Assembly: GCF_003144405.1 (NCBI RefSeq)
Contig: NZ_PENW01000011.1
Span: 66,820-130,819, forward strand
Direction of reading: 5' to 3'
DNA from: Proteus cibi
GTDB lineage: Bacteria; Pseudomonadota; Gammaproteobacteria; Enterobacterales; Enterobacteriaceae
DNA: 64,000 bases
Shown: piece by piece, positions 19,200 to 31,021 of the stretch
How positions within the stretch are numbered: position 1 is the stretch's first letter
How the letters are laid out: every line of letters begins with the position of its first letter
Notes under the pieces: model-generated
The model's input: only the letters and a program-made list of their open reading frames with translations
Database searches by the model: none
What the model was told of the DNA's origin: nothing
Made by a program: the position numbers and the translations under genes

Positions 19200-20063
19200 A
19201 TGAAAATCATAGAATATTATTTCAAACAGTTTAGAACTATCGCATTACCTGATCATGTATATTTAAAAAATAAGTTTATTCGTAACTTAGGTTATCAACC
19301 AAACTTTAAAATACCCACATCACTTAATGAAAAAATCAATGCGCGTATGCTATTCGATAGAAATCCAATTTATACGCGCTTAGCAGATAAAATCAAAGTA
19401 AGAGACTATGTGATAGAAAAGATTGGTCCACACTATCTAGTTCCGATCATTAATACCTATTCTCATCCTGATGAAATCGATATCACTCAACTTCCTGCAC
19501 GCTTTGTACTTAAATGTAATCACGATAGTGGTAGTACCATTATATGCCTTGATAAAGCGACTTTTGATTTTGAAAAAGCAAAGAAAAAACTTCAATTTCA
19601 TTTAAAACGTAATCTCTATCCCGTCACTCGTGAATGGCATTATAAAAATATCAAAGCTCAAATCCTCTGTGAAGAATATATTGATTTATTTGATACAAAA
19701 AATCCAATGATACCAACAACTTGTCGTCTTCACTGTTTTAATGGTCAGCCTCATTATGCTGAAATTGATATTTCTGATACCAAAGGGAATGAGTATATCA
19801 ATGTATATGATACAAATTGGCAGTTACAACCTATCACCTTAGAAGATCCCAACACACCTGAATGCGTTGAAAAACCCACTCAATTTGAAAATATGTTGCA
19901 ATTAGCCGCTAAAATGGCAAATGGCTTTAATTATTGCCGAGTTGATTTTTTAATGTCTGAAAATAGACTCATCTTTAGCGAAATGACCTTTACCCCAAAC
20001 GCAGGGCGTATTCCCATCAAACCTAAAGAGTGGGATTACAAATTAGGAGCATTGTGGTCATAA
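19200..20063 (+). CDS. TupA-like ATP-grasp protein
   Basis: The 287-residue product resembles the TupA-like ATP-grasp (amidoligase-fold) family often found in surface-polysaccharide and teichuronopeptide loci. Visible marks are FVLKCNHDSGS at about residue 101 (ATP-binding segment), ILCEEYIDL, LHCFNGQPHYAEID, and a C-terminal metal-binding stretch RVDFLMSENRLIFSEMTFTPNAG with the Asp, Glu and Asn expected of ATP-grasp enzymes. The acceptor is unknown. It is followed by a GNAT gene 35 bases later, suggesting a two-gene unit. No transferases or capsule genes surround it, which is unusual for this family. Confidence 0.75.
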   Translation: MKIIEYYFKQFRTIALPDHVYLKNKFIRNLGYQPNFKIPTSLNEKINARMLFDRNPIYTRLADKIKVRDYVIEKIGPHYLVPIINTYSHPDEIDITQLPARFVLKCNHDSGSTIICLDKATFDFEKAKKKLQFHLKRNLYPVTREWHYKNIKAQILCEEYIDLFDTKNPMIPTTCRLHCFNGQPHYAEIDISDTKGNEYINVYDTNWQLQPITLEDPNTPECVEKPTQFENMLQLAAKMANGFNYCRVDFLMSENRLIFSEMTFTPNAGRIPIKPKEWDYKLGALWS

Positions 20064-20098
20064 TCCGCTTGCTACGTTTACTAATAAGTTAATTAACT

Positions 20099-20863
20099 AT
20101 GAAGAATATCGTCATTGCTAGTTTTCAGTCTCGTACTGATTTACTCGAAAAAGCAGAAAAGATGATCGCTGATCATTGGCCCGATTTTATGATGGGAACC
20201 TCTGTTAATGAAAACTATTGGGATCGCTTATACACATCGCCTTTTTCTCATTATCAATTTCTCGCCGTATTAAAAGAAAATGATCAAGAAGAAGTCGTTG
20301 GTGTAATAAACGCTGTTGCTTTACCTTGGCAACATAACAGTTTTGACGCACTACCTGATAATGGCTGGGATTGTGTATTTGAATTAGGTATGCAAGCAGA
20401 TGAAAAACAGCTCCCATGCCAACTTATTTCTGCCTTGTCAGTCACCGTTGATAGTCGCTATCGTGGTCAAGGTATTCCTCAACGTTTAATTAACGCCCTA
20501 AAAACTTACGCTAAAGATCAAGGTTATCTTGGTGTTGTCGTTCCTGTTCGACCAACATTAAAACACCTTTATCCTCTGCACTCTTTTGAAGAGTATTGTC
20601 AGTGGAAAAATGATAACAATGAACCTTTCGATCCTTGGATACGTACACATTGGCGTTTAGGTGCAACGATGATCAAAATAGCCCCACAATCTATGAAAAT
20701 CGAAGCCCCGAAAGAAACATGGGAGCAATGGACTTCATTACGATTTCCAATGAGTGGTGATTATGCCATTCCTATGGGGCTTGCACCGGTGAGTATTGAT
20801 ATTCAACACCAATCTGGAACTTATCTTGAACCCAACCTTTGGATGTTCCACGATATTAATTAG
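20099..20863 (+). CDS. GNAT-family N-acyltransferase-like protein
   Basis: The 254-residue product has a GNAT acetyl-CoA binding segment near residue 115-130 ([18 protein letters not shown], with the RGQG motif A) and a long C-terminal extension rich in Trp and Pro that is longer than typical GNAT enzymes. The substrate is unknown. It follows the ATP-grasp gene closely, so the two may act on the same molecule. Its stop overlaps the end of fdhD, on the other strand, by 4 bases. Confidence 0.7.
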   Translation: MKNIVIASFQSRTDLLEKAEKMIADHWPDFMMGTSVNENYWDRLYTSPFSHYQFLAVLKENDQEEVVGVINAVALPWQHNSFDALPDNGWDCVFELGMQADEKQLPCQLISALSVTVDSRYRGQGIPQRLINALKTYAKDQGYLGVVVPVRPTLKHLYPLHSFEEYCQWKNDNNEPFDPWIRTHWRLGATMIKIAPQSMKIEAPKETWEQWTSLRFPMSGDYAIPMGLAPVSIDIQHQSGTYLEPNLWMFHDIN

Positions 20864-21690
20864 TCTGTCAGTCGTTGTGGATGAGTAAACACCGTTGCTC
20901 TTCCGCGACGACAAAAACCCACCAGCGTCACATTATATTTATTAGCGACGTCAACCGCTAAAGAGGTTGCCGCAGAAACAGCAAATAATATTTCTGCACC
21001 ACACATCGCGGCTTTTTGTACCATTTCATAACTGGCACGACTAGAGACTAATACGGCACCTTCATTCCACTTTTCTTGTGCTTTCATACCTAAAAGCTTA
21101 TCAAGCGCAACATGACGACCAACGTCTTCACATCCCCCTTGCATTTCACCTTCTGGCGACAACCAAACAGCAGCATGTGTACACCCTGTTAGCTCACCGA
21201 TTTCTTGAACCGTGGTCATCTGCTCTAACGCTTTATCAAGATTTGAAAGTGAAAAAGTTTGTGTAAAAGGTAACGGTGTTATAGGTCGAAAAATCTCTTC
21301 GAGTTGTTCAGTTCCACAAATACCACAGCCAGTACGCCCCGTCATATTACGGCGGCGTTCTTTTAATCCCATAAAACGACGGCTTGATAATTCAACTTGA
21401 ACTTCAATGCCTCCGTTACAACTTTCCACAATTTCGATACTGCGTATTTCATTAGAAGACTCTATAATGCCTTCGGATAAAGAAAATCCGACAGCAAACA
21501 ACTCTAAATTTTTAGGGCTTGCCATCATAACAACATGAGAAATTCCGTTGTACACTAATGCAACAGGAACTTCGAGTGCAATATAATCGTCTTCTTGTCT
21601 GTTAAGGGATCCTTTGTGTTGCACAATTGTTTGATCTACGCCAATGATTACACGTTTAGTTAACAATTTTGTCGATTTTGTTTCATCCAT
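20860..21690 (-). CDS. fdhD: Formate dehydrogenase accessory sulfurtransferase FdhD
   Basis: FdhD passes sulfur from the desulfurase IscS to the molybdenum cofactor, which formate dehydrogenases need for activity. The 276-residue product has the conserved CxxC pair in [15 protein letters not shown] (about residue 118-132) and the C-terminal [14 protein letters not shown] and [13 protein letters not shown] blocks. It is divergent from the fdoGHI genes, a common arrangement. Confidence 0.95.
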   Translation of the reverse strand: MDETKSTKLLTKRVIIGVDQTIVQHKGSLNRQEDDYIALEVPVALVYNGISHVVMMASPKNLELFAVGFSLSEGIIESSNEIRSIEIVESCNGGIEVQVELSSRRFMGLKERRRNMTGRTGCGICGTEQLEEIFRPITPLPFTQTFSLSNLDKALEQMTTVQEIGELTGCTHAAVWLSPEGEMQGGCEDVGRHVALDKLLGMKAQEKWNEGAVLVSSRASYEMVQKAAMCGAEILFAVSAATSLAVDVANKYNVTLVGFCRRGRATVFTHPQRLTD

Positions 21691-21868
21691 AAGATGAATT
21701 CCTAAATTTATTAATACATAATAACAATACGGGTAAAACGATTTTACACTACCTATCAGGCAATGAACCTGATCCTATTAAGGATAATAGGAATAAAAAA
21801 ACAATCAGCTCCATTTTCGTGAAGAAAATCAGAGTCAGTAAAAGCAATGTATGATGAGGAGAGACCCC

Positions 21869-24800
21869 ATGCAGGTCAGCAGAAGACAGTTCTTTAAGAT
21901 CTGTGCTGGCGGTATGGCAGGTACTACAGCGGCGGCGCTCGGTTTTGCACCAGCAGTTGCGCTAGCTGGCTCACGTCAGTATAAATTACTGAGAGCCCGC
22001 GAAACCCGCAATACCTGTACGTACTGTTCTGTCGGTTGTGGACTATTAATGTATAGTCTGGGCGATGGCGCGAAAAACGCAAAAGAAACAATATTCCATA
22101 TTGAAGGTGACTCAGACCATCCAGTAAACCGCGGTGCATTATGCCCTAAAGGTGCTGGTCTTGTGGATTTCATCCACAGTGAAGGTCGCTTAAAACACCC
22201 AGAATACCGTGCACCCGGCTCGGATAAATGGGTAAAACTCTCATGGGAAGAAACGTTTGATCGTATTGCGCGCTTAATCAAAAAAGACCGCGATGCCAAC
22301 TTCCAGAAATTCAATAAAGAAGGTGTAGAAGTCAACCGTTGGTTAACAACAGGTATGCTTTGCGCCTCTGCAGCAAGCAATGAAACTGGGTTTTTAACTC
22401 AGAAATTCTCAAGAGCTCTTGGGATGCTGGCTGTCGATAACCAAGCGCGTGTCTGACACGGACCAACGGTAGCAAGTCTTGCTCCAACATTTGGTCGCGG
22501 TGCGATGACCAACCACTGGGTTGATATGAAAAATGCCAACCTTATCGTCGTTATGGGCGGTAATGCGGCAGAAGCACATCCTGTGGGATTCCGCTGGGCG
22601 ATGGAAGCTAAAATCCATAATAACGCCAAGCTCATTGTTATTGATCCTCGCTTCACCCGTACTGCGGCTGTTGCGGATTTCTATACGCCTATCCGTTCTG
22701 GTACTGATATTACGTTCTTATCGGGCGTTATCTTATATCTGCTCGAAAATAAGAAATATCAAAAAGAATACGTTGAGGCTTATACCAATGCGAGTTTGAT
22801 TGTCCGTGAAGACTATCATTTTGATGATGGTTTATTCAGCGGATATGATGCAGAAAAACGTAAATACGATAAAACCACTTGGAACTACGAGATGGATGAA
22901 AATGGTTTCGCAAAACGCGACACCACATTACAGCATCCTCGTTGTGTCTGGAATCTGTTAAAACAACACGTTAGCCGTTACACGCCTGATGTGGTTACTC
23001 AGATTTGTGGTACACCAAAAGATGATTTCTTAAAAGTCTGTGAATATATTGCTGAAACAGCAGCGAAAGATAAAACCGCCTCTTTCCTGTATGCATTAGG
23101 CTGGACTCAACATACCGTTGGTGCTCAAAACATTCGTACCATGGCAATGATCCAATTACTGTTAGGTAATATGGGTATGGCTGGTGGTGGTGTTAACGCA
23201 CTACGTGGTCACTCCAATATTCAAGGCTTAACTGACCTCGGTCTACTCTCTCAAAGCTTACCAGGCTATATGACGCTGCCTTCTGAAAAGCAGACTTCAT
23301 TAGAAACCTACTTAGCCGCGAATACGCCAAAAGCGACAGTACCGGGACAAGTTAACTACTGGGGCAATTATCCTAAATTCTTCGTCAGTATGATGAAGAC
23401 ATTCTATGGTGATAATGCTCAACGTGATAATGATTGGGGCTTCTCACTGTTACCTAAGTGGGACAAACCTTACGACGTTCTACAATACTTCGACATGATG
23501 GATAAAGGTGAAGTCAACGGCTATATCTGCCAAGGCTTTAACCCAGTTGCCTCATTCCCGAATAAGAACAAAGTTATTCGTTCATTATCAAAACTGAAAT
23601 TCCTTATCACAATGGATCCGCTAAACACTGAAACTTCATGTTTCTGGCAGAACCACGGTGAAGAGAACGACGTTAAAACAGCCGATATCCAGACAGAAGT
23701 TTTCCGTCTGCCAACAACCTGTTTCGCAGAAGAAGACGGTTCTATCGTTAACTCTGGTCGCTGGTTACAGTGGCACTGGAAAGGGGGTGATGCCCCAGGT
23801 ATTGCTATCCCTGATGCTGAAATTTTATCTGGTATTTTCCATCGTTTACGCCAACTCTACAAAGAAGAAGGCGGTGCGATGCCAGAGCAGGTGTTGAATA
23901 TGACTTGGGATTATTTTGATCCTGATAATCCAACATCCGCAGAAGTTGCACAAGAAAGTAATGGTAGAGCATTAGTCGACTTAAAAGACGCTGATGGCAA
24001 TATCATTCTGAAAAAAGGTCAACTGCTTAGCTCGTTTGCTCAATTACGTGATGATGGTACAACGGCGAGTGGCTGTTGGATCTTCGCAGGTAGCTGGACA
24101 GAGAAAGGCAACCAAATGGCTAACCGTGATAACTCCGATCCATCAGGATTAGGTAATACATTAGGTTGGGCATGGGCATGGCCTCTTAACCGTCGCATTA
24201 TTTATAACCGCGCATCGGCAGACCCACAAGGTCAACCATGGGATCCTAAACGTAAATTAATCGAATGGGATGGCAGCAAATGGACGGGTATTGATGTACC
24301 TGACTATAGCAACGCTGCACCGGGTTCTGATGTCGGTCCATTTATTATGCAGCCGGAAGGTATGGGACGTCTGTTTGCTATCGATAAGATGGCGGAAGGT
24401 CCATTCCCTGAACACTATGAACCAATTGAAACACCATTGGGGACTAACCCACTGCATCCAAATGTGGTTTCAAACCCAGCCGCGCGTATCTTTAAAGATG
24501 ACTGGAAAGATATGGGTAAAGCAGAAGATTTCCCATATGTCGGTACAACTTATCGTCTGACAGAACATTTCCACTTCTGGACTAAACACGCGCGCTTAAA
24601 TGCGATTATTCAGCCACAACAATTTATTGAAATTGGTGAGCGTTTAGCCGCAGAAAAAGGCATTGTTCAAGGCGATACCGTTAAAGTCAGCTCAAAACGT
24701 GGTTATATCAAAGCGAAAGCGGTGGTCACTAAACGTATTAAAACCCTTGATGTTGATGGGCGCAAAGTGGATACCATTGGTATTCCTATTCACTGGGGCT

Positions 24801-24916
24801 TTGAAGGTGTTGCAGTGAAAGGCTTTATTGCGAATACGTTAACGCCATTCGTTGGTGATGCGAATACACAAACGCCTGAGTTTAAAGCGTTCCTTGTTAA
24901 TGTGGAAAAGGTGTAA
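21869..24916 (+). CDS. fdoG: Formate dehydrogenase-O major subunit, selenoprotein (UGA = Sec196)
   Basis: FdoG is the catalytic subunit that oxidises formate in the periplasm, with a bis-molybdopterin guanine dinucleotide centre, selenocysteine and a [4Fe-4S] cluster. I chose the ATG at 21869 (MQVSRRQFFKICAGG), preceded by GAGGAG, rather than the upstream ATG at 21851. The twin-arginine signal SRRQFFK is intact, so it is exported by Tat. Cys ligands appear in TCTYCSVGCGLL. The in-frame TGA at 22454-22456 falls in VDNQARV-U-HGPTVAS and is codon 196, the known Sec position; a SECIS-like hairpin follows. Total length is 1016 codons before the stop, like E. coli FdoG. It could be FdnG by sequence alone, but the fdhD/fdoGHI/fdhE order fits FdoG. 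Confidence 0.96.
22454..22496 (+). promoter_or_regulatory. SECIS-like hairpin directing selenocysteine insertion
   Basis: Directly after the UGA, GACCAA (22461-22466) pairs with TTGGTC (22491-22496), and inside it AGCAA (22471-22475) pairs with TTGCT (22479-22483) around a GTC loop. A short apical loop containing GU at this distance from UGA is what bacterial SelB recognises. The encoded protein is conserved across the same bases. Confidence 0.85.
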
Positions 24917-24927
24917 GGAGATAAATT

Positions 24928-25866
24928 ATGTCACTGCAATCCCAAGACATTATTCGTCGCTCTGCTACCAATTCCCTCACTCCCGCGCCTCAGGTGCGGG
25001 ATTACAAGGAAGAAGTGGCAAAACTTATCGACGTAACAACCTGTATCGGCTGTAAAGCCTGTCAGGTTGCTTGTTCTGAATGGAACGATATTCGCGATAA
25101 AATTGGCACTAACGTCGGTGTTTACGATAACCCAACTGACCTAACAGCAAAATCATGGACAGTGATGCGTTTCTCTGAAGTTGAAGAGAACGGCAAACTG
25201 GAATGGTTAATTCGTAAAGATGGTTGTATGCACTGTGCTGATCCTGGCTGTTTAAAAGCCTGTCCAGCAGAAGGCGCCATCATTCAATACGCTAATGGTA
25301 TTGTTGATTTCCAATCAGAACACTGTATTGGTTGTGGTTATTGTATTGCAGGTTGTCCTTTTAATGTGCCTCGCATTAATGAAGAAGATAACCGTGCTTA
25401 CAAATGTACGTTATGTGTTGATCGTGTAGAAGTCGGTCAAGAGCCTGCATGTGTGAAAACTTGCCCAACAGGTGCGATTCATTTTGGTTCAAAAGAAGCG
25501 ATGATCAATCTTGCTGGTGAGCGTGTTGCTGAACTGCAAACTCGTGGCTATGACAACGCGGGTCTTTACGATCCACAAGGTGTGGGTGGTACACACGTAA
25601 TGTATGTTCTCCATCATGCTGACAAACCAAATCTGTACCACGGTTTACCAGAAAATCCAGAAATTAGCTCTACCGTTAAATTCTGGAAAGGTATCTGGAA
25701 ACCATTGGCTGCTGTTGGTTTTGCCGCAACCTTCGCGGGCGCTATTTTCCACTATTTAGGTGTCGGTCCAAACCGTACAACTGAAGAAGATGAAGAAGAA
25801 GCACTCAAAGAGATGGAAGCATCTTCTAAAACACAGACCTCTGTGAATAAGGAGGAGCAGAAATGA
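24928..25866 (+). CDS. fdoH: Formate dehydrogenase-O iron-sulfur subunit
   Basis: FdoH carries electrons from FdoG to the membrane cytochrome. The 312-residue product shows four ferredoxin-type cysteine groups: [40 protein letters not shown] and [21 protein letters not shown]. One C-terminal membrane helix (about residues 255-280) anchors it. The C-terminal tail is acidic and longer than in E. coli FdoH (300 residues). It lies 11 bases after fdoG and overlaps fdoI by 4 bases. Confidence 0.96.
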   Translation: MSLQSQDIIRRSATNSLTPAPQVRDYKEEVAKLIDVTTCIGCKACQVACSEWNDIRDKIGTNVGVYDNPTDLTAKSWTVMRFSEVEENGKLEWLIRKDGCMHCADPGCLKACPAEGAIIQYANGIVDFQSEHCIGCGYCIAGCPFNVPRINEEDNRAYKCTLCVDRVEVGQEPACVKTCPTGAIHFGSKEAMINLAGERVAELQTRGYDNAGLYDPQGVGGTHVMYVLHHADKPNLYHGLPENPEISSTVKFWKGIWKPLAAVGFAATFAGAIFHYLGVGPNRTTEEDEEEALKEMEASSKTQTSVNKEEQK

Positions 25867-26519
25867 TGAAGAAGAAAGGTGATAAAATTCTTCGCCATAC
25901 CGCATCAGAGCGTATAAACCACTGGGTTGTTGTGATTGTCTTTCTGTTCACAGCAATCAGCGGATTGGGTTTCTTCTTCCCATCTCTGAACTGGTTCATG
26001 AATATTTTAGGAACACCAGAATTGTCGCGTCTGTTACACCCATTTGTGGGTAGTGCTATGGCAATTCTCTTTATCTTTATGTTCTTCAGATACTTGAAGT
26101 ATAACTTTATCGATAAAGATGACTTAGTCTGGGCTAAAAACATTCATAAAGTGCTACAAAATGAAGAAGCTGGCGATATCGGTCACTACAATTTAGGTCA
26201 GAAAGGCATTTACTGGATGTTAAGTATCAGCCTTATCTTACTTACTGTCAGTGGCATTATTATTTGGCGTCCTTATTTCGCTGAGTATTTCTCGATCCCA
26301 GTTATTAGAATTGCCTTATTAGTTCACTCATTATCAGCAATCTTACTGATAATCACCGTATTTGTTCACGCTTATGCGGCATTCTGGGTAAAAGGTTCAA
26401 TTCGTAGCATGATTGAAGGCTGGGTAACTCGTGGTTGGGCTAAAAAGCACCATCCTCGTTGGTATCGTGAAATTCTCGAAGAAGAGAAAAAAGAAGCCGA
26501 AAAGCAGTCACAGAAATAA
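25863..26519 (+). CDS. fdoI: Formate dehydrogenase-O cytochrome b556 subunit
   Basis: FdoI is the inner-membrane haem b subunit that gives the electrons to quinone. The 218-residue product has four membrane helices, with histidines in RINHWVVV (helix 1), LLHPFVG, and the last helix region ([15 protein letters not shown]) suited to haem binding, and the ARG-type C-terminal tail [12 protein letters not shown]. It overlaps fdoH by ATGA and ends before a strong terminator. Confidence 0.95.
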   Translation: MMKKKGDKILRHTASERINHWVVVIVFLFTAISGLGFFFPSLNWFMNILGTPELSRLLHPFVGSAMAILFIFMFFRYLKYNFIDKDDLVWAKNIHKVLQNEEAGDIGHYNLGQKGIYWMLSISLILLTVSGIIIWRPYFAEYFSIPVIRIALLVHSLSAILLIITVFVHAYAAFWVKGSIRSMIEGWVTRGWAKKHHPRWYREILEEEKKEAEKQSQK

Positions 26520-26542
26520 TGGTCTAAAGTGTATTTCTGAAC

Positions 26543-26573
26543 AAACGGAGGCTTGATTAGCCTCCGTTTTTTA
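26543..26573 (+). terminator. Terminator after fdoI
   Basis: The perfect stem AAACGGAGGCT/AGCCTCCGTTT encloses a short TGATT loop and is followed by a T-run. It closes the fdoGHI transcript before fdhE. Confidence 0.9.
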
Positions 26574-26724
26574 TTCAATTTACGCCCGCTTTTAAGGCGC
26601 AAAAGAACAATAACACACTATTATTACCCACTGTCATGGCTTCATGTTTGCTTTTGATTTATTCTGAAGCCAAACCCTGTGGGTAGTCACTATAAAACTT
26701 ATGATAATAGGAAGATAGAACGTT

Positions 26725-27645
26725 ATGAGTATTCGCATCGTTCCTAAAGAGCAACTAGGTAAAGAACAATCAGAAAAAGGGATTAGTTTTATTCCACCCG
26801 TATTATTCCCTAATTTGAAAAACCTTTATCAACGTCGTGCAGAACGTTTTCAAACACTAGCAAAAGATAATCCTTTCGCAGACTACCTTGAATTTGCAGC
26901 AGAAATTGTCAAGGCTCAAGAAAAAGCACTGCATGACAATCCACTCAGCCTTGATCTTGCCCCACTTCTGACACAGCAAGCCGGTGTAGCACCTTTAGAT
27001 AGAAAAACATTCAAACGCAGTAAACATTGGCATGCTTTATTAGCCTCAATTATTGCTGAATTACGCCCAGTTGTGCCTGAAAGCGCCACTATTACTTTAG
27101 AAAATCTCGCTAAAGCGTCTGAAACTGAATTAGAAGAGATGGCAACGGCACTACTCAATGATGAATATTCAAAAGTTTCAGCAGATAAATCTGTCTTTAT
27201 TTGGGCAGCATTGTCTCTTTACTGGGCACAATTAGCGGCGAATATTCCAGGTAAAGCTAAAACAGAATACGGTGAAAATCGTCAATTCTGCCCAGTTTGT
27301 AACAGTATGCCTGTGGCAAGCATGGTACAAATCGGCACAACACAAGGTTTACGCTATTTACACTGTAATTTATGTGAAACACAGTGGCATGTTGTACGCA
27401 TTAAATGCACCAACTGTGAATTAACCGGTAAATTAAATTACTGGTCTTTAGACAGCGAAAATGCCCCAGTAAAAGCAGAAAGCTGTGGTGATTGTGGAAG
27501 CTATCTGAAAATTTTATATCAAGAAAAAGATGCCAATGTGGATGCTGTTGCTGACGATTTAGCGTCTATTGTTCTTGATGCAAAAATGGAAGAAGAAGGC
27601 TTTGCTCGTAGTAGCATTAATCCATTCCTGTTCCCAAATGAATAA
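26725..27645 (+). CDS. fdhE: Formate dehydrogenase accessory protein FdhE
   Basis: FdhE is a metal-binding cytosolic factor needed for activity of the respiratory formate dehydrogenases. The 306-residue product has its characteristic zinc/iron cysteine pairs: [27 protein letters not shown] and CGDCGSYLK between about residues 190 and 255. Length matches E. coli FdhE. It starts the fdhE-selA-selB unit; selA follows 15 bases later. Confidence 0.95.
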   Translation: MSIRIVPKEQLGKEQSEKGISFIPPVLFPNLKNLYQRRAERFQTLAKDNPFADYLEFAAEIVKAQEKALHDNPLSLDLAPLLTQQAGVAPLDRKTFKRSKHWHALLASIIAELRPVVPESATITLENLAKASETELEEMATALLNDEYSKVSADKSVFIWAALSLYWAQLAANIPGKAKTEYGENRQFCPVCNSMPVASMVQIGTTQGLRYLHCNLCETQWHVVRIKCTNCELTGKLNYWSLDSENAPVKAESCGDCGSYLKILYQEKDANVDAVADDLASIVLDAKMEEEGFARSSINPFLFPNE

Positions 27646-27660
27646 CAATTAGGTATTAGA

Positions 27661-29052
27661 ATGACAAATGATATGCGCTCACTTTATAGTCAACTACCGT
27701 CTATTGATAAGTTACTGCACCAAGCAGACATTCAAGCCTTAGTGGCTTCTTATGGTCAGACATTTATTGCAGAGCATTTACGAAAGTTACAAGAAGAAGC
27801 GCGTATCATTATTCGTCAAGAAAACGAGTTACCACAATGGCATAACCATTGGACAGATGAATTAAAAAATCGAATTACATTGCAACGAAAATCCTCGATT
27901 AAACCGGTTTTCAATTTAACAGGTACTGTTTTACACACGAATCTAGGGCGTGCATTAATGGCAGAATCCGCCATTGAAGCGGTTAGCCAAGTTATGCGCT
28001 CAGCGGCAACCTTAGAGTATTCTCTTGATGGTGCATCAAGAGGACACCGTGATCGCGCTATCGCTGATTTGTTATGTGAATTAACGGGAGCAGAGGATGC
28101 CTGTATCGTTAATAATAACGCTGCGGCTGTTTTATTGATGCTGGCAACCGTTGCTCCTAATAAAGAGGTTGTTGTTTCTCGTGGGGAATTAGTTGAGATT
28201 GGTGGCGCTTTTCGTATCCCTGATGTAATGACACAAGCAGGTTGTACACTAAAAGAAGTGGGAACAACAAACCGTACTCACCTTAAAGATTATCGTAACG
28301 CTATTAATGAGAATACCGGGTTGCTAATGAAAGTTCATACTAGCAACTATTGCATTCAAGGGTTTACAGCCGAAGTCCATGGCGACGAACTGGCTGCACT
28401 CGGTAAAGAGATGAACTTACCCACCGCTATCGATTTAGGCAGCGGCTCAATGACTGATTTAGCCGCCTTAGGTTTACCTTCAGAGCCAATGCCTCAAGAT
28501 TATCTGCAACAAGGTATCGACCTCGTTACTTTCTCAGGTGATAAATTATTAGGTGGTCCACAAGCGGGGATCATCTTAGGTAAAAAAGTGTGGATTGAGG
28601 CGATTCAACGCCATCCTTTAAAGCGTGCATTACGTGTTGATAAAATGACATTAGCTGCTTTAGGCGCCACATTACGTCTTTATCAGCAACCTGAAAAAAT
28701 GGCGGTTGAAATTCCAACATTACGTTTGTTAACTCGGACACAAACAGAAATTAATGATATGGCGCAACGGTTATTACCTCATTTTCAGGCATATTATGGG
28801 GATAACTACCATATCACGATATCCTCATGTGCTTCTCAAATAGGCAGTGGTTCGTTACCTATTGAAAGTTTACCGAGTGCAGCACTTACCTTTGAAGCCA
28901 AAGATGGAAAAGGTAGCCAGTTAGATGCGTTAGCTGCGCATTGGCGTAATTTAGAAAAACCGATTATTGGTCGAATTACTGATGGTCGCCTGTGGCTTGA
29001 TCTGCGCTGTCTCGAGGATGAAAATGCATTAATACAGGCACTTTTACTATGA
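27661..29052 (+). CDS. selA: L-seryl-tRNA(Sec) selenium transferase
   Basis: SelA converts seryl-tRNA(Sec) to selenocysteyl-tRNA(Sec) using selenophosphate and pyridoxal phosphate. The 463-residue product has the PLP lysine K295 in [12 protein letters not shown], the same number as in E. coli, and the N-terminal tRNA-binding domain. Its end overlaps selB by 4 bases, so both are translated together. Placement beside a selenoprotein gene is functionally coherent. Confidence 0.97.
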   Translation: MTNDMRSLYSQLPSIDKLLHQADIQALVASYGQTFIAEHLRKLQEEARIIIRQENELPQWHNHWTDELKNRITLQRKSSIKPVFNLTGTVLHTNLGRALMAESAIEAVSQVMRSAATLEYSLDGASRGHRDRAIADLLCELTGAEDACIVNNNAAAVLLMLATVAPNKEVVVSRGELVEIGGAFRIPDVMTQAGCTLKEVGTTNRTHLKDYRNAINENTGLLMKVHTSNYCIQGFTAEVHGDELAALGKEMNLPTAIDLGSGSMTDLAALGLPSEPMPQDYLQQGIDLVTFSGDKLLGGPQAGIILGKKVWIEAIQRHPLKRALRVDKMTLAALGATLRLYQQPEKMAVEIPTLRLLTRTQTEINDMAQRLLPHFQAYYGDNYHITISSCASQIGSGSLPIESLPSAALTFEAKDGKGSQLDALAAHWRNLEKPIIGRITDGRLWLDLRCLEDENALIQALLL

Positions 29053-30911
29053 TTTTTGCGACAGCAGGTCACGTAGACCACGGAAAAACCACTCTTATAC
29101 AGGCCATTACTGGGGTAGATACCACCCATTTACCTGAAGAGAAAAAACGAGGCATGACCATTGATTTGGGTTATGCCTATTGGCGTCAAGACGATGGAAC
29201 TTCTATTGGCTTTGTCGATGTTCCTGGTCATGAGAAATTCCTTTCAAATATGCTCTCAGGTGTCGGAGGGATCTCTCATGCGCTATTAATTGTGGCTTGT
29301 GACGATGGCGTAATGGCACAAACCATCGAACATATTTCTATTTTACGTCTTGCTGGCTGTCCTCAAGTTACCGTTATTCTCACCAAAGCCGATCGTGTTA
29401 CTCCAGAACGAATTGAAGAAGTGCGTTCACAAACAACGGATGTGTTAGCCCATTTAGGCTGGAAAGAGCCTGACTTTTTTGTTACCTCAGCCCCCACAGG
29501 AAAAGGTATTTCAGAGCTTCGCCACTATCTTGTTGATCTGCATCAGCGAGAGCAACAACATCCTCAATGGCATAAACGTTTTCGTTTGGCGATAGACCGT
29601 GTTTTTAGCATTAAAGGAGCAGGATTAGTTGTCACAGGGACTGCGCTTGCGGGACAAATTTCTGTTGGCGATACCTTTTGGCTTACTGGGGCAGATAAAC
29701 CCGTAAGAATAAGAGCCTTACATGCACAAAATCAGCCTGTAGAAAGTGCGGGGGCAGGTCATCGTATTGCAATTAATATCACAGGTGATGTCAGTAAAGA
29801 AAACGTCTCTCGTGGTGATTGGTTGCTTTCTCAAGCACCTAACTATCAATCTCATAAAATATTAGTCAGTTTAATTGCGGATGAACCTTTAAAGCATTGG
29901 CAGCCTGTACACATTCACCACGGTACACGTCATATTACGGGTCGTGTTGCCCTTTTAAATGATGCTAATGACACACCACAGTTAGCGGAGCTTATTCTTG
30001 ATGAACCCCTTTGGCTGGTGGATAACGACAGACTTATCTTGCGTGATATCAGTGCGCAACGTACCTTAGCCGCAGCGAAAGTCTTATCTTTGCACTCGCC
30101 ACGTAGAGGTAAACGACAAGCTGAATTTTTAACTTGGTTACACCAACTTAATAGTGCAGACAGTGTCAGTGCCAATTTAGCATTATGTTTACCAAAAGGT
30201 GAGCTCTCTCTAAGTCAGTTTTCTTGGGCTCAACAATTAACGGAAAGTGCACTGGCTCAGTTATTAGAAACTTTTGACTTAATTAACGTTGCTGGCGTTA
30301 TTCTTTCTAAAGAAAATGCGGATAACGCAAAACAGAAATTACTCGATACACTTGAGGAATATCACCAACAACATAACGATCAAATGGGTGTGGGTCGTTC
30401 TCGTTTAAAACGAATGGCACTACCTACTTATCATGATGAATTGGTCTATTACTTAATTGATCAATTACGTAAAGAAGGTGCTATTAACCAAAGTCGTGGT
30501 TGGCTTCATCTGCCAACTCATGGTCTTGCTTTTTCTCCAGAACAAGATGCGCTATGGCAAAATGCTAAAGTCTATTTTGAGCAATCTGAACCTTGGTGGG
30601 TACGTGATCTCGCCAATGAAATGAAAAATGATGAGAAAGTGATCCGCTCATTATTACGTAAAGCGGCACAATTAGGTTTAATTATTCCGATCATTGCCGA
30701 CCGCTACTATACACACCAATCAATGGAAAAATTTGCATCTATCATTGTGAAATATAATGAGAGCAATGGCAGTGTCACTGCCGCAGACTTCCGTGATGAG
30801 TTATCTGTTGGGCGTAAGTTAGCAGTACAAATCTTAGAGTATTTTGACCGTACGGGCTTTACTCGTCGTAAAAAAGATCTTCATATTTTACGAGATAAAG
30901 GGTTATTCTAA
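29049..30911 (+). CDS. selB: Selenocysteine-specific elongation factor SelB
   Basis: SelB delivers selenocysteyl-tRNA to the ribosome at UGA codons with a SECIS. The 620-residue product has an EF-Tu-like GTPase domain with P-loop [18 protein letters not shown] (G3) and TKAD (G4), two beta-barrel domains, and C-terminal winged-helix repeats (from about 400) that bind the SECIS hairpin. It overlaps selA by 4 bases and ends before a hairpin terminator. Confidence 0.97.
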   Translation: MIFATAGHVDHGKTTLIQAITGVDTTHLPEEKKRGMTIDLGYAYWRQDDGTSIGFVDVPGHEKFLSNMLSGVGGISHALLIVACDDGVMAQTIEHISILRLAGCPQVTVILTKADRVTPERIEEVRSQTTDVLAHLGWKEPDFFVTSAPTGKGISELRHYLVDLHQREQQHPQWHKRFRLAIDRVFSIKGAGLVVTGTALAGQISVGDTFWLTGADKPVRIRALHAQNQPVESAGAGHRIAINITGDVSKENVSRGDWLLSQAPNYQSHKILVSLIADEPLKHWQPVHIHHGTRHITGRVALLNDANDTPQLAELILDEPLWLVDNDRLILRDISAQRTLAAAKVLSLHSPRRGKRQAEFLTWLHQLNSADSVSANLALCLPKGELSLSQFSWAQQLTESALAQLLETFDLINVAGVILSKENADNAKQKLLDTLEEYHQQHNDQMGVGRSRLKRMALPTYHDELVYYLIDQLRKEGAINQSRGWLHLPTHGLAFSPEQDALWQNAKVYFEQSEPWWVRDLANEMKNDEKVIRSLLRKAAQLGLIIPIIADRYYTHQSMEKFASIIVKYNESNGSVTAADFRDELSVGRKLAVQILEYFDRTGFTRRKKDLHILRDKGLF

Positions 30912-30926
30912 AAACAGATGTTAACT

Positions 30927-30956
30927 TAGGCTAAATAACTTTATTTAGCCTATTTA
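30927..30956 (+). terminator. Terminator after selB
   Basis: The perfect 11-bp stem TAGGCTAAATA/TATTTAGCCTA encloses a 4-base loop and is followed by TTT. It lies 16 bases after the selB stop. Confidence 0.8.
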
Positions 30957-31021
30957 AGGTTATCACCTACAATATTTGTAAAATATCCCCTTTATTCTTT
31001 ATCGCTATACTCGGAAGAGAT

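Noticed and set aside
22454-22456. Apparent stop codon that would split fdoG into two genes
   Set aside because: It is a TGA at codon 196, the known selenocysteine position, with a SECIS-like hairpin after it and conserved protein on both sides.
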